Shown: positions 7,768 to 15,001 of the stretch, piece after piece
Layout of the letters: every line of letters begins with the position of its first letter
Position numbering within the stretch: the first letter of the stretch is position 1
DNA from: CAYHGV01 sp964356135
GTDB lineage: Bacteria > Hydrothermota > Tepidihabitantia > CAYHGV01
Assembly: GCA_964356135.1 (NCBI GenBank)
Contig: CAYHGV010000014.1
Span: 1 to 39,634, forward strand
DNA: 39,634 nucleotides
Reading direction: 5' to 3'
The notes under the pieces: model-generated
Seen by the model: only the letters and a program-made list of their open reading frames with translations
What the model was told of the DNA's origin: nothing
Database searches by the model: none
Translations under genes and position numbers: made by a program

Positions 7768-8709
7768 ATGAAACTCGGCATCAGCGTCTGCCTCCTGGGT
7801 GAAAAAGTTCGCTACGACGGCGGGCATAAACTCGACCACTACCTCGCCATAACCCTCGGTCGGTTTGTCGAATGGGTCCCGGTCTGCCCGGAAGTGGGGA
7901 TCGGCCTTTCCGTTCCCCGGGAAGCGATGCGGCTCGTTGAAAACAAGGATGCGGTCCGGCTGGTAACTACCAAAACCGGCATCGACCATACCGACCGGAT
8001 GCTCGCCTGGAGTCAACCGAAACTCGAAGAACTTGCCCGGCTTGATCTCGCCGGATTCATATTCAAAAGCCGTTCACCCAGTTCTGGTCTGGCTGGAGTC
8101 AAGGTCTATCGACCGGGAGGAGGAACGCCCCGGCACACGGGCGTTGGTATCTTTGCCCGCGAATTTATTTCCCGGTTTCCGCTGATTCCGGTCATCGATG
8201 AAGGCCGGCTCCACGACGATGGGTTGCGGGAAAACTTCATCGAACGGATTTTCGTCTACGACCGCTGGCAGGAATTTATCCGTAACGATGGCTCGGCACG
8301 CGGCTTGGTCGATTTTCACACCCGGCATAAACTGCTCGTCATGTCACACAGTTCCCGCCATCTTCAGGGGCTGGGACGAATCGTCGCCCGGGCATCGCAC
8401 AAAAACGTCCGCTCACTGCTTGACGAATACTGCGCCCAGCTCATGGCTGCGATGCAACTGATCGCGACCACCAAAAAGCACGTCAATGTCCTCGAACATA
8501 TTGCCGGCTACTTCAAGCACAATCTCACCGCCGATGAAAAACAGGAGTTAGCCGAAGTGGTCCGCGACTATCACCGGGAAATAACTCCGCTCATCGTTCC
8601 CATCACCCTCGTCAAGCACTATGCTCGCCGATTTGGGGAACCCTATTTGAAAAACCAGTACTACCTTAACCCCCATCCGCTCGAATTAAAACTCCGCAAC
8701 CACGCCTGA
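7768..8709 (+). CDS. DUF523 and DUF1722 domain protein (YbgA/TudS type)
   Basis: The N-terminal half (about residues 1-145) is DUF523: GISVCLLGEKVRYDGGHK, then PVCPEVGIGLSVPREAMRLV and KSRSPSSGL. The C-terminal half (about 195-310) is DUF1722, opening DFHTRHKLLVMSHSSRH. A DUF523 protein, TudS, has been characterised as an Fe-S thiouracil desulfurase, and the cysteines here (C9, C50) fit cluster binding. Whether this fusion acts on thiopyrimidines is an inference. At 313 residues it has the usual length for the two-domain form. No Shine-Dalgarno is visible. The gene converges on purB with a 43-base gap and no terminator-like hairpin. Confidence 0.85.
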   Translation: MKLGISVCLLGEKVRYDGGHKLDHYLAITLGRFVEWVPVCPEVGIGLSVPREAMRLVENKDAVRLVTTKTGIDHTDRMLAWSQPKLEELARLDLAGFIFKSRSPSSGLAGVKVYRPGGGTPRHTGVGIFAREFISRFPLIPVIDEGRLHDDGLRENFIERIFVYDRWQEFIRNDGSARGLVDFHTRHKLLVMSHSSRHLQGLGRIVARASHKNVRSLLDEYCAQLMAAMQLIATTKKHVNVLEHIAGYFKHNLTADEKQELAEVVRDYHREITPLIVPITLVKHYARRFGEPYLKNQYYLNPHPLELKLRNHA

Positions 8710-8752
8710 TTTTTTTAACGGTTATTACGGAAGAATATCGAACGACGGAACT

Positions 8753-10048
8753 TTATCGGGAACGAATCAATCGACGAAAAATATAATCAATATTCTTGAG
8801 CATCGAATTGATGTCAAAAATCTTTTCGATCTCGGCTTTAGAAAACCGGTCTTTGATTTGACTGCTCTCTAAAGCCACCTCTTTCAATTGGCGGCTTTCC
8901 TTCGCTGCCTGGAACGAAAGCGCCTGGACGATTTTATAGGATTCGTCCCGCGTCATCCCCTTCTTTATCATCGCATCCCATAAACTCTGAGAGAAGAAAA
9001 GTCCGTGAGATTTATCAATATTCTCAAGCATCTTCTCTGGATACACCCGAAGCCCGGCCAAGACCCCGATCAGCAGCCGGCAGCAGTAGTGGACCAGACT
9101 CGTCGAATCGGGCAGGATAATCCGCTCGGCCGACGAGTTCGAGATATCCCGTTCATGCCAGAGATTGATATTCTCCAAACCGACTACGGCATTGGCTCGG
9201 ATTACTCGGACCAAGCCCGATATGCGTTCGCAAATAATCGGATTCCGTTTATGGGGCATCGCCGATGAACCCCGCTGTCCTTTATAGAACGGCTCTTCGA
9301 CCTCGCCGATCTCGGTCCGCTGGAGGTTTCTGATTTCGGTGGCAATCCGTTCCATGCCCGAACCGATGATGGCTAAAACTGTTAGCAGCTCGGCATAGCG
9401 GTCTCGTGGTACGACCTGGGTCGCTACCGGCTCCGCCCTGAGGCCGAGTTTTTTCAAAGCAAGTTCTTCGACCCGGGGTGGAATCTGGCTGTAGGTGCCG
9501 ACCGCACCGGAGATTTTACCAAAGGAGATATTCTCCTTCGCCCGCACCAGCCGGGCGCTGCCCCGCTCGATTTCCTGATACCAGGAAAGACATTTCAATC
9601 CAAAGGTAATCGGTTGCGCGTGAACGGAATGGGTGCGGCCGATCATCGGGGTCGTTTTATATTTTTGGGCAACCTTTAAAATTACCTTTCGTAATTTCGA
9701 AAGCTCGTCCAAAATAATCTCACAGGCTTTCATGGTCTGGAGCGCTAACGCGCTATCGACGACATCATATGAGGTTAAGCCGAAATGTAAGAACCGGCTG
9801 TATGCACCAAGACTCTTTTCAACGCTCTTTAAGAATGCGATCACATCGTGCCGGGTTTCTTTTTCGAAGTCAGAAATCTCCTTAACATCGAATTTCGCCT
9901 TACGAATAGCCTCGAACGCTTTCTGGGGAATTATTTTTAACCGACTCTCGGCCCAGGCAACGGCAGTTTCCACCCGGAGCCAGTACCGAAATCGTTCCTC
10001 TTCGTGCCAGAGTGCCCGCATCTCGTTGGTGGTGTAGCGATCAATCAT
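8753..10048 (-). CDS. purB: Adenylosuccinate lyase
   Basis: Cleaves adenylosuccinate to AMP and SAICAR to AICAR, releasing fumarate, in purine synthesis. The fumarase/aspartase superfamily signature SSAMPHKRNPI is present, as is the conserved TSYDVVDSALALQ region and GRTHSVHAQP with a catalytic histidine. The start is placed at the ATG at 10048 (MIDRYTTNEMRALW), which matches the family N-terminus and has GAGGG ten bases upstream; a TTG at 10072 would only add eight residues read from a repeat. That gives 431 residues, normal for PurB. The ATG lies inside an 11-bp direct repeat left by a probable intergenic insertion. Confidence 0.95.
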   Translation of the reverse strand: MIDRYTTNEMRALWHEEERFRYWLRVETAVAWAESRLKIIPQKAFEAIRKAKFDVKEISDFEKETRHDVIAFLKSVEKSLGAYSRFLHFGLTSYDVVDSALALQTMKACEIILDELSKLRKVILKVAQKYKTTPMIGRTHSVHAQPITFGLKCLSWYQEIERGSARLVRAKENISFGKISGAVGTYSQIPPRVEELALKKLGLRAEPVATQVVPRDRYAELLTVLAIIGSGMERIATEIRNLQRTEIGEVEEPFYKGQRGSSAMPHKRNPIICERISGLVRVIRANAVVGLENINLWHERDISNSSAERIILPDSTSLVHYCCRLLIGVLAGLRVYPEKMLENIDKSHGLFFSQSLWDAMIKKGMTRDESYKIVQALSFQAAKESRQLKEVALESSQIKDRFSKAEIEKIFDINSMLKNIDYIFRRLIRSR

Positions 10049-10267
10049 CGATGATAAACCCTCATCCGCCAAGAAATATGGCGGACTAAATCAGAAATCC
10101 TAAACAAACTTAAAGTCTTAAATAGCCAAATCAGTTTTAAATTTCGGTCATCGGAATTTAGAGATTGTTTAATCCGCGCAGAATCCGCCAGACCGTATGG
10201 CCGATGGCGGATTAGTATTTCGAATTTAGAATTTAAAAATTGATATTTACTTTTCTTCATCGATGAT
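10045..10267. repeat. Intergenic insertion between degP and purB with 11-bp direct repeats
   Basis: TCATCGATGAT occurs at 10045-10055 and again at 10257-10267, bracketing 201 bases of AT-rich sequence. That sequence contains two TCCGCCA/TGGCGGA palindromes (10065-10085 with a 7-nt loop, 10184-10211 with a 14-nt loop) and AATTTAGAATTTAAAAATT-type runs. The two direct repeats look like a target-site duplication. If the insert is removed, the purB ATG would follow the degP stop almost directly. No open reading frame in it looks real. Confidence 0.5.
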
Positions 10268-10268
10268 T

Positions 10269-11432
10269 TTAGAATGTGTAGGAAACACTTATGTTCCTGC
10301 CCTGACGATCTAACGTAATTTCAATGCGATTGCGCAGTTTTGCCACTTCGGAATTGAATTCATCGGTATTAGAAATATTTTTATTATTCAGTTTTACAAT
10401 TACATCCCCTTCTCGAATCCCGAGCCCAGCACCAAAACTGCCCGGCTTCACCCCAGTTACAACAACGCCTGAATTCTTTTGCAGATCGTATTTGTTCCCA
10501 AGACCGGCATTGATATCCACCACCGAGATTCCCAGGTCGGTTTTGGCCGCAGGCGGAGATTGAGTCTCGACTTGTTCGGGCAATCGAAAACCAGCTTTTT
10601 CCACCGACCGAACAAACTGTTTGACATCGTTTATCGGCCGGGCAAAACCGACACCCACCGAACCACCGCCCGAGGTGAAGATAAAAGTGTTGATACCGAC
10701 CACGTCGCCATTGGCACTAACCAGCGGCCCACCCGAATTACCAGGGTTGATCGCAGCATCGGTCTGAATCATATCCTGATAGATTTTTTCCTGACCCCGG
10801 GCCGACTTAATCTGGCGCCGGAGCGCGGATATTACCCCGACGGTCACCGAAGGCTGGGTGTCCTCTAAAAGAAATCCGAACGGATTTCCCAGGGCAATCG
10901 CCCATTCCCCGATCATTAAATCGTCCGAGTTGCCGAGCACCGCATACGGCAGGTCTTTACCTGGAATTTTTATCAAGGCGAGGTCCATGATCTCATCGAT
11001 TCCGATAACTGTACCGACGAACTGACGGCTGTCGGGCAGAACAACCTTAATCCTGGTCGCATTCTCGACGACATGGCTGTTGGTAATAATGTAACCGTCC
11101 GGACTTGTTATTACACCCGAACCCAGACTCTGGATGCGCTGCTTATACGACTGGCGCGGGAAAAAATCTCGAAAGAAATCGTCGAAAAACGGATCGGCGT
11201 ACGGCACGGCCGAAACTACCCGTTCCTGAATCACGGTAATCGAAACGACCGCCGGTGCTACCTTTTTTGAAGCCAGAACAATCGCGTTGACCCGGGAGTC
11301 GGCGATCGCGGCTTGAGCCGAATCCGATTTCTGACCTACCCGTTCAATGTAAATTTGCCCGTGCTTCTCTTGCGCCCGGCAGGCATTGACCAGCACGAGA
11401 GTTGCGACAAGAATGAAAGTTTTTTTAAACAT
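10269..11432 (-). CDS. degP: Periplasmic serine protease of the HtrA/DegP family, lipoprotein
   Basis: A trypsin-like S1C protease for envelope quality control. The 387-residue protein starts with a lipoprotein signal peptide whose lipobox is LVNAC (C18), so it is probably anchored in a membrane facing the periplasm. The catalytic triad is H120 (TNSHVVE), D150 (IMDLALIKI) and S233 (INPGNSGGPLV). A PDZ domain follows at about 290-385 (GVVVTGVKPGSFGAGLGIREGDVIVKLN). There is only one PDZ domain, as in DegS and many HtrA proteins. The ATG at 11432 has AGGTGG nine bases upstream; a TTG at 11435 is less likely. It shares strand with trpB2 upstream and purB downstream. Confidence 0.92.
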   Translation of the reverse strand: MFKKTFILVATLVLVNACRAQEKHGQIYIERVGQKSDSAQAAIADSRVNAIVLASKKVAPAVVSITVIQERVVSAVPYADPFFDDFFRDFFPRQSYKQRIQSLGSGVITSPDGYIITNSHVVENATRIKVVLPDSRQFVGTVIGIDEIMDLALIKIPGKDLPYAVLGNSDDLMIGEWAIALGNPFGFLLEDTQPSVTVGVISALRRQIKSARGQEKIYQDMIQTDAAINPGNSGGPLVSANGDVVGINTFIFTSGGGSVGVGFARPINDVKQFVRSVEKAGFRLPEQVETQSPPAAKTDLGISVVDINAGLGNKYDLQKNSGVVVTGVKPGSFGAGLGIREGDVIVKLNNKNISNTDEFNSEVAKLRNRIEITLDRQGRNISVSYTF

Positions 11433-11671
11433 CAACTCATTCCACCTTTTTTATCGTTAACGTCATTACTGCCAAATTTTTCCAGCTTCAATTCGTGTCT
11501 GTTCGTGTGCGCCTCGTTTCGGCGGCTCATGCGGCTTGCGGCAAGCCGATCGAGCCGAGGCGATTTCGTGGTTAATTTTTGAGTTCTCGTTACAGACCGA
11601 GCATCTACAGTTCACTTTGTGTTTGTTCGAGTTCATTCGTGTCTGTTCGTGGCTACCTTTTCTAATTCTCA
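11433..11671. repeat. Repeat-rich spacer between trpB2 and degP
   Basis: No gene is supported. ATTCGTGTCTGTTCGTG occurs exactly at 11491-11507 and 11635-11651. A 23-base unit covering the trpB2 stop codon and last codons (11666-11688) recurs at 11584-11606 with two mismatches. A GC-rich hairpin centred near 11540 has arms CGGCTTGC and GCAAGCCG nested within CGGCTC/GAGCCG (11523-11528 and 11552-11557). Read on the minus strand it lies 3' of trpB2, but no T-run follows, so a terminator is not shown. Confidence 0.6.
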
Positions 11672-12949
11672 TTACAGACCGAGCACCTCCTGAAAACCAT
11701 CCATATCCATAAACCCATGGCCGGAGATATTGAAGGCAATTGTTTTACCTTGATTTTCCGGTTTCTGCGCTTCTTCGATTGCGCAGGCAACGCTGTACGC
11801 CGATTCGGGCGCGGGCAAAAAACCTTCACACTCGACAAAAATCTTCATCAGGCCGAAGACTTTTTTCTCATCGCCCGGATAGGCAACCGTGTCGATATAA
11901 CCCTTGTTTCTAAGTAGACTGATGATCGGTGAGCAGCCGTGATACCGCAAGCCGTCACCTTTAATCGGCGCCATATCGATCTGATGGCCCAGGGTATACA
12001 TCTTCAACATCGGCGTCAATTCGGCATGGTCGGCATAGTCGTATTTGTATTCACCCTGGAGATTGGGCGCAACCTCGCTCTGGGCAGCGATAAACCGAAT
12101 CTTCTTGCCTTTGGTCAACACATCCCCCAAAAACGGTATCGCAAATCCACCAAAATTTGAACCGCCGCCCAGGCAGGAGATGACGAGGTCGGGATAATCC
12201 CCGAATTTCTCAAACTGCTTCTGGGCTTCGAGACCGATAATCGTCTGGTGCATCAAAACATGATTCAAGACCGAACCGAGGGCATAGGCAGCTTTCGAGT
12301 CTTTAACTGAATCCTCTAAACCTTCGGAGATGGCGATTCCTAACGAACCGGGATGTTTCGGATTCTTTGCCAGAAGCTTTCGGCCGAATTCGGTCTTATC
12401 GCTCGGCGAGGCATACACCTCCGCCCCTAAAAGTTTCATGAAGTTTAACCGCTGCGGCTTCCAAGAATGAACCGCCCGCACCCAGTAGACCGTCACTTTC
12501 AAACCGGTAACCGCTGCGCCGTACGCCAGCGCGGTTCCCCACTGCCCGGCGCCGGTCTCGGTCGTCAGCCGCTCGAAACCCTCCTGTTTTGCATAATAAC
12601 ACTGTGCCAAAGCGGTATTGACCTTATGGCTACCGGTCGGACTGAAAAATTCTCCCTTGTAGTAAAGCCGGGCTTTCGTTTTAAGCCGTTTTTCTAAATT
12701 CAACGCCCGAAACAGAGGCCGGGGTCGGCCTGCCTGGGCAAAAAGGTCAAGCACACCGGTCGGAATCGGTATCCAGCGCTCATTGGAAAACTCCTGCTTT
12801 AAACACTCACCGATCATCATCTTCGGCAAGTTGTTTATTTGCGATTCGCCCTGGGGCGGCGGAAGGGGTTCGGGTAAATCGGGTTGAATGTTATACCATT
12901 TATCGGGCAAATCATCTACCGTAAGATTAACCTGTCGCAACTCTGCCAT
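11672..12949 (-). CDS. trpB2: Tryptophan synthase beta-like protein TrpB2
   Basis: A fold-type II pyridoxal phosphate enzyme that joins serine and indole to make tryptophan. The 425-residue protein belongs to the TrpB2 group rather than classical TrpB, shown by the N-terminal KWYNIQPDLPEPLPPP and its extra length. The PLP lysine is about K109 in TGSHKVNTA, and the phosphate-binding loop is GGGSNFGG. No trpA or other trp gene is in the window, as is usual for TrpB2, which can act alone or salvage indole. The start is the ATG at 12949, with AGGAGG four bases upstream. Promoter boxes lie at 12976-13003, divergent from the sigma gene. Confidence 0.92.
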   Translation of the reverse strand: MAELRQVNLTVDDLPDKWYNIQPDLPEPLPPPQGESQINNLPKMMIGECLKQEFSNERWIPIPTGVLDLFAQAGRPRPLFRALNLEKRLKTKARLYYKGEFFSPTGSHKVNTALAQCYYAKQEGFERLTTETGAGQWGTALAYGAAVTGLKVTVYWVRAVHSWKPQRLNFMKLLGAEVYASPSDKTEFGRKLLAKNPKHPGSLGIAISEGLEDSVKDSKAAYALGSVLNHVLMHQTIIGLEAQKQFEKFGDYPDLVISCLGGGSNFGGFAIPFLGDVLTKGKKIRFIAAQSEVAPNLQGEYKYDYADHAELTPMLKMYTLGHQIDMAPIKGDGLRYHGCSPIISLLRNKGYIDTVAYPGDEKKVFGLMKIFVECEGFLPAPESAYSVACAIEEAQKPENQGKTIAFNISGHGFMDMDGFQEVLGL

Positions 12950-12975
12950 GAATCCTCCTAAATTAGTTATATTCA

Positions 12976-13003
12976 AGAATAATCACTAACGGCAAAAAGT
13001 CAA
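12976..13003 (-). promoter_or_regulatory. Promoter of trpB2
   Basis: On the minus strand TTGACT (12998-13003) is followed after 16 bases by TATTCT (12976-12981). The predicted start of transcription lies near 12969, giving a short leader that keeps the AGGAGG. Its -35 box is eight bases from the -35 box of the divergent sigma-factor promoter, so the two could be co-regulated. Confidence 0.55.
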
Positions 13004-13011
13004 GAGCCATC

Positions 13012-13039
13012 TTGACAAACCTGATATATCGGCTATGGT
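13012..13039 (+). promoter_or_regulatory. Promoter of the sigma-factor gene
   Basis: TTGACA (13012-13017) is followed after 16 bases by TATGGT (13034-13039). Transcription would begin at about 13046-13047, at the ATG chosen for the gene, suggesting a leaderless mRNA. Confidence 0.5.
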
Positions 13040-13046
13040 ATGCTCG

Positions 13047-13919
13047 ATGGAGGTAAAACAGCAAGGACTATCTAATTCAAAAATGGGTGAAGTAGTCAAT
13101 TATTTAGGATTGGTAAGAAAAATTGCAAAAGATTATACAGGGAGGGAACTCGGATATGAGGATTTAGTGAGCGAGGGAATTGTAGGCCTTATAGAAGCCC
13201 TAAAGAAAACGAAGTCAACTGATAATCCCCGATTCAGCTCCTTGCAGTCGCTGGACATTGCCCGTTTCATCTCCTATGCTAACTATTGGATTAGAGGGGC
13301 AATAAAGAAGGCATTGGCAAAATTAGAGCCAGCGCTCCCCCTAATAGAAGAACTTATACCGGCAGATTCTAAGGAAGATAATCAGGACCGTATTAGAGCC
13401 TTAGAAAGAGTACTTCCGTTCTTAGATAATAAAGACCAGATAATAATAAATCACTATTTCGGGTTGAATGGCGGGGTGGGAAAAACCTTAAATGAAATTG
13501 CTCAAGAATTGGGTATAAGCACGGTTGCGGTCTGGAAGAGGAAAGAGAAAGCTCTAAAGAAGCTGAAAAAGATTATGACCTCACCTATCCCGAGAAATGT
13601 CATTCTGAGCAATAGCGTTATGCGAAGCATCGGTGGAGCGAAGCGACGCCAAGAATCTCCTCAAATGCCATTAGCCCGTAAGGAATATATGAAGGAATAC
13701 CGGAAAGACAATGAAAAACTCCAGAGGCAGATAAGGAGCTGGTGGCTAAACCACCCAAATTACTATTGGGGATGGAACGCAAAACATCCCTCCTACTCCA
13801 AAGAATGGAGGGCTAAAAATCTACAGAAAAGGCGGGAATATGAGCGGAACTATAAAAGGGATTGGAGATGCAGAAATCGGACAATAAACCCCATTAGAAA
13901 CTCGGACAGGTCCTTCTAA
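13047..13919 (+). CDS. Sigma-70 family factor with a basic C-terminal extension
   Basis: A 290-residue sigma factor. Region 2 covers about residues 15-92 (YLGLVRKIAKDYTGRELGYEDLVSEGIVGLIEAL, then RFISYANYWIRGAIKKAL). Region 4 covers about 115-175 with the helix-turn-helix TLNEIAQELGISTVAVWKRKEKALKKL. Region 1.1 and a clear region 3 are absent. Residues about 184-205 are encoded by an in-frame dispersed repeat, and the tail (about 206-290) is rich in K, R, W and Y (KEYMKEYRKDNEKLQRQIRSWW, WRAKNLQKRREYERNYKRDWR), a style often seen beside phage HNH proteins. The ATG at 13047 coincides with the predicted transcription start; an upstream ATG at 13035 lies inside the promoter. It precedes three secreted-protein genes and may drive them, which is an inference. 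Confidence 0.85.
   Translation: MEVKQQGLSNSKMGEVVNYLGLVRKIAKDYTGRELGYEDLVSEGIVGLIEALKKTKSTDNPRFSSLQSLDIARFISYANYWIRGAIKKALAKLEPALPLIEELIPADSKEDNQDRIRALERVLPFLDNKDQIIINHYFGLNGGVGKTLNEIAQELGISTVAVWKRKEKALKKLKKIMTSPIPRNVILSNSVMRSIGGAKRRQESPQMPLARKEYMKEYRKDNEKLQRQIRSWWLNHPNYYWGWNAKHPSYSKEWRAKNLQKRREYERNYKRDWRCRNRTINPIRNSDRSF
13598..13660 (+). repeat. Dispersed repeat inserted in frame inside the sigma gene
   Basis: The 63 bases begin TGTCATTCTGAGC (13598-13610) and end AGAATCTCC (13652-13660), with GGAGCGAAGCGACGCC in between. This is the style of the common intergenic TGTCATTCTGAGCGAAGCGAAGAATCT repeats found in many bacteria. At 63 bases (21 codons) it keeps the frame and encodes a linker between region 4 and the basic tail. 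A related but different repeat lies at 24170-24263. Confidence 0.6.
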
Positions 13920-13999
13920 CTGGGTAAACTATGCCCACAAAAAAAAACTCGAAGTTAAAATTTAGGCTCTAAATCGTCTATATAATAGCAGGAGGTTTA

Positions 14000-14989
14000 A
14001 TGAAAAAAATATTGCTGACGATAGGTCTGGTTTTATCCCTTGTTGGGCTAGCGGGGGTGAGGGCCCAAGATATTATCTCGGATGAGGACACCATTTTTAG
14101 CTCCCCCGAGATAGATGGAACGATTTGCTATATCGAGTATAATCCGCCACAAGGGCATCCTTTCCTTGTAACTACTAATCCGCCAGATATCGTGATCGGT
14201 GACGGGATGGGTTTTGCCCCAGAAATTCTCCGATGGAGTGGTCGTGGGTATATTAGCTTTGACCAGACAAACGTACCCGAAAATATTACAATCCAAAATG
14301 CTACCTTGAAGATATATCAATTTGAAAGCATGGGGAATAACGTTGAAGGACGTTTCCCAGTGTGGGATGTTCCGGGCGGCGATACGCTATTCTGTATCGT
14401 TGACCATATAAATTATGGAGACTCACTCGATTCATTAGATTGGAGCGCCGGAGACGAAGGTGACCCGCAGACCTTGAATTCTAACATCGGCATTATCTCA
14501 AAAGATAGTGCAATCGGTTGGAAAACACTCGAGGTCACTCCGTATGTTCAAGACGATGTTAACTCAAAAAGAGGACGGAGCCAATTTCGAATAAGGTTTC
14601 CAATAATATGGGATGGTTATGACAATGATTGGCTGCGATTTTATTCAGGAGATTACCCAACCAACAAGCCTTGCTTAATAATTAACTATAAAATAGGAAT
14701 CGAAGAGAAAAAAAGAAACCTACAGCTTAATCTTAATATTTTAACCTCATCTCAAGGAATTACCGTCAATTATAGCCTGCCTTTTCGTTCCAAAGTAGTT
14801 TTAAAGATTTATGATTTGTTGGGAAGAGAGATTAGAACCCTTGTAAATGAGAACAAAACAGAGGGAGATTATAGAGTAATCTGGGATGGAAAAAACAAAA
14901 ACAGCAAAAGCGCAAGCAGCGGAATATATTTCTGCCAATTAGTTACAAAAAACTTTGAAGTTACTAAAAGGGTAACAATTTTAAGATGA
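14000..14989 (+). CDS. Secreted protein with DNRLRE-like domain and C-terminal sorting domain
   Basis: A 329-residue exported protein. Residues 1-22 are a signal peptide (MKKILLTIGLVLSLVGLAGVRA). Residues about 60-225 look like a DNRLRE/disaggregatase-type beta-sandwich (YISFDQTNVPENITIQNATLKIYQFES, then GWKTLEVTPYVQDDVN and FRIRFPIIWDGYDNDWLRFYSGD). The last 80 residues form the Por/FlgD-like module VVLKIYDLLGREIRTL, IWDGKNKNSKSASSGIYFCQL, VTKRVTIL, which in related phyla directs export by the type IX system or cell-surface attachment. AGGAGG lies four bases before the ATG. It is followed by two more genes with the same C-terminus. The substrate is unknown. Confidence 0.75.
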   Translation: MKKILLTIGLVLSLVGLAGVRAQDIISDEDTIFSSPEIDGTICYIEYNPPQGHPFLVTTNPPDIVIGDGMGFAPEILRWSGRGYISFDQTNVPENITIQNATLKIYQFESMGNNVEGRFPVWDVPGGDTLFCIVDHINYGDSLDSLDWSAGDEGDPQTLNSNIGIISKDSAIGWKTLEVTPYVQDDVNSKRGRSQFRIRFPIIWDGYDNDWLRFYSGDYPTNKPCLIINYKIGIEEKKRNLQLNLNILTSSQGITVNYSLPFRSKVVLKIYDLLGREIRTLVNENKTEGDYRVIWDGKNKNSKSASSGIYFCQLVTKNFEVTKRVTILR

Positions 14990-15001
14990 AGGGAGGTAAC
15001 G

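Noticed and set aside
10045..10260. 71-codon reading frame on the minus strand between degP and purB
   Set aside because: It is read through a repeat-rich insert (KYQFLNSKFEI-type text), has no family features and overlaps the purB start.
11466..11672. 68-codon reading frame on the minus strand after trpB2
   Set aside because: Its sequence (HEQTRMNSNKHK) is a translation of the CACGAACAGACACGAA repeats.
13981..13986. TATAAT just before the first secreted-protein gene
   Set aside because: It is a perfect -10 word but has no matching -35 box, and a start there would remove the AGGAGG that precedes the ATG.
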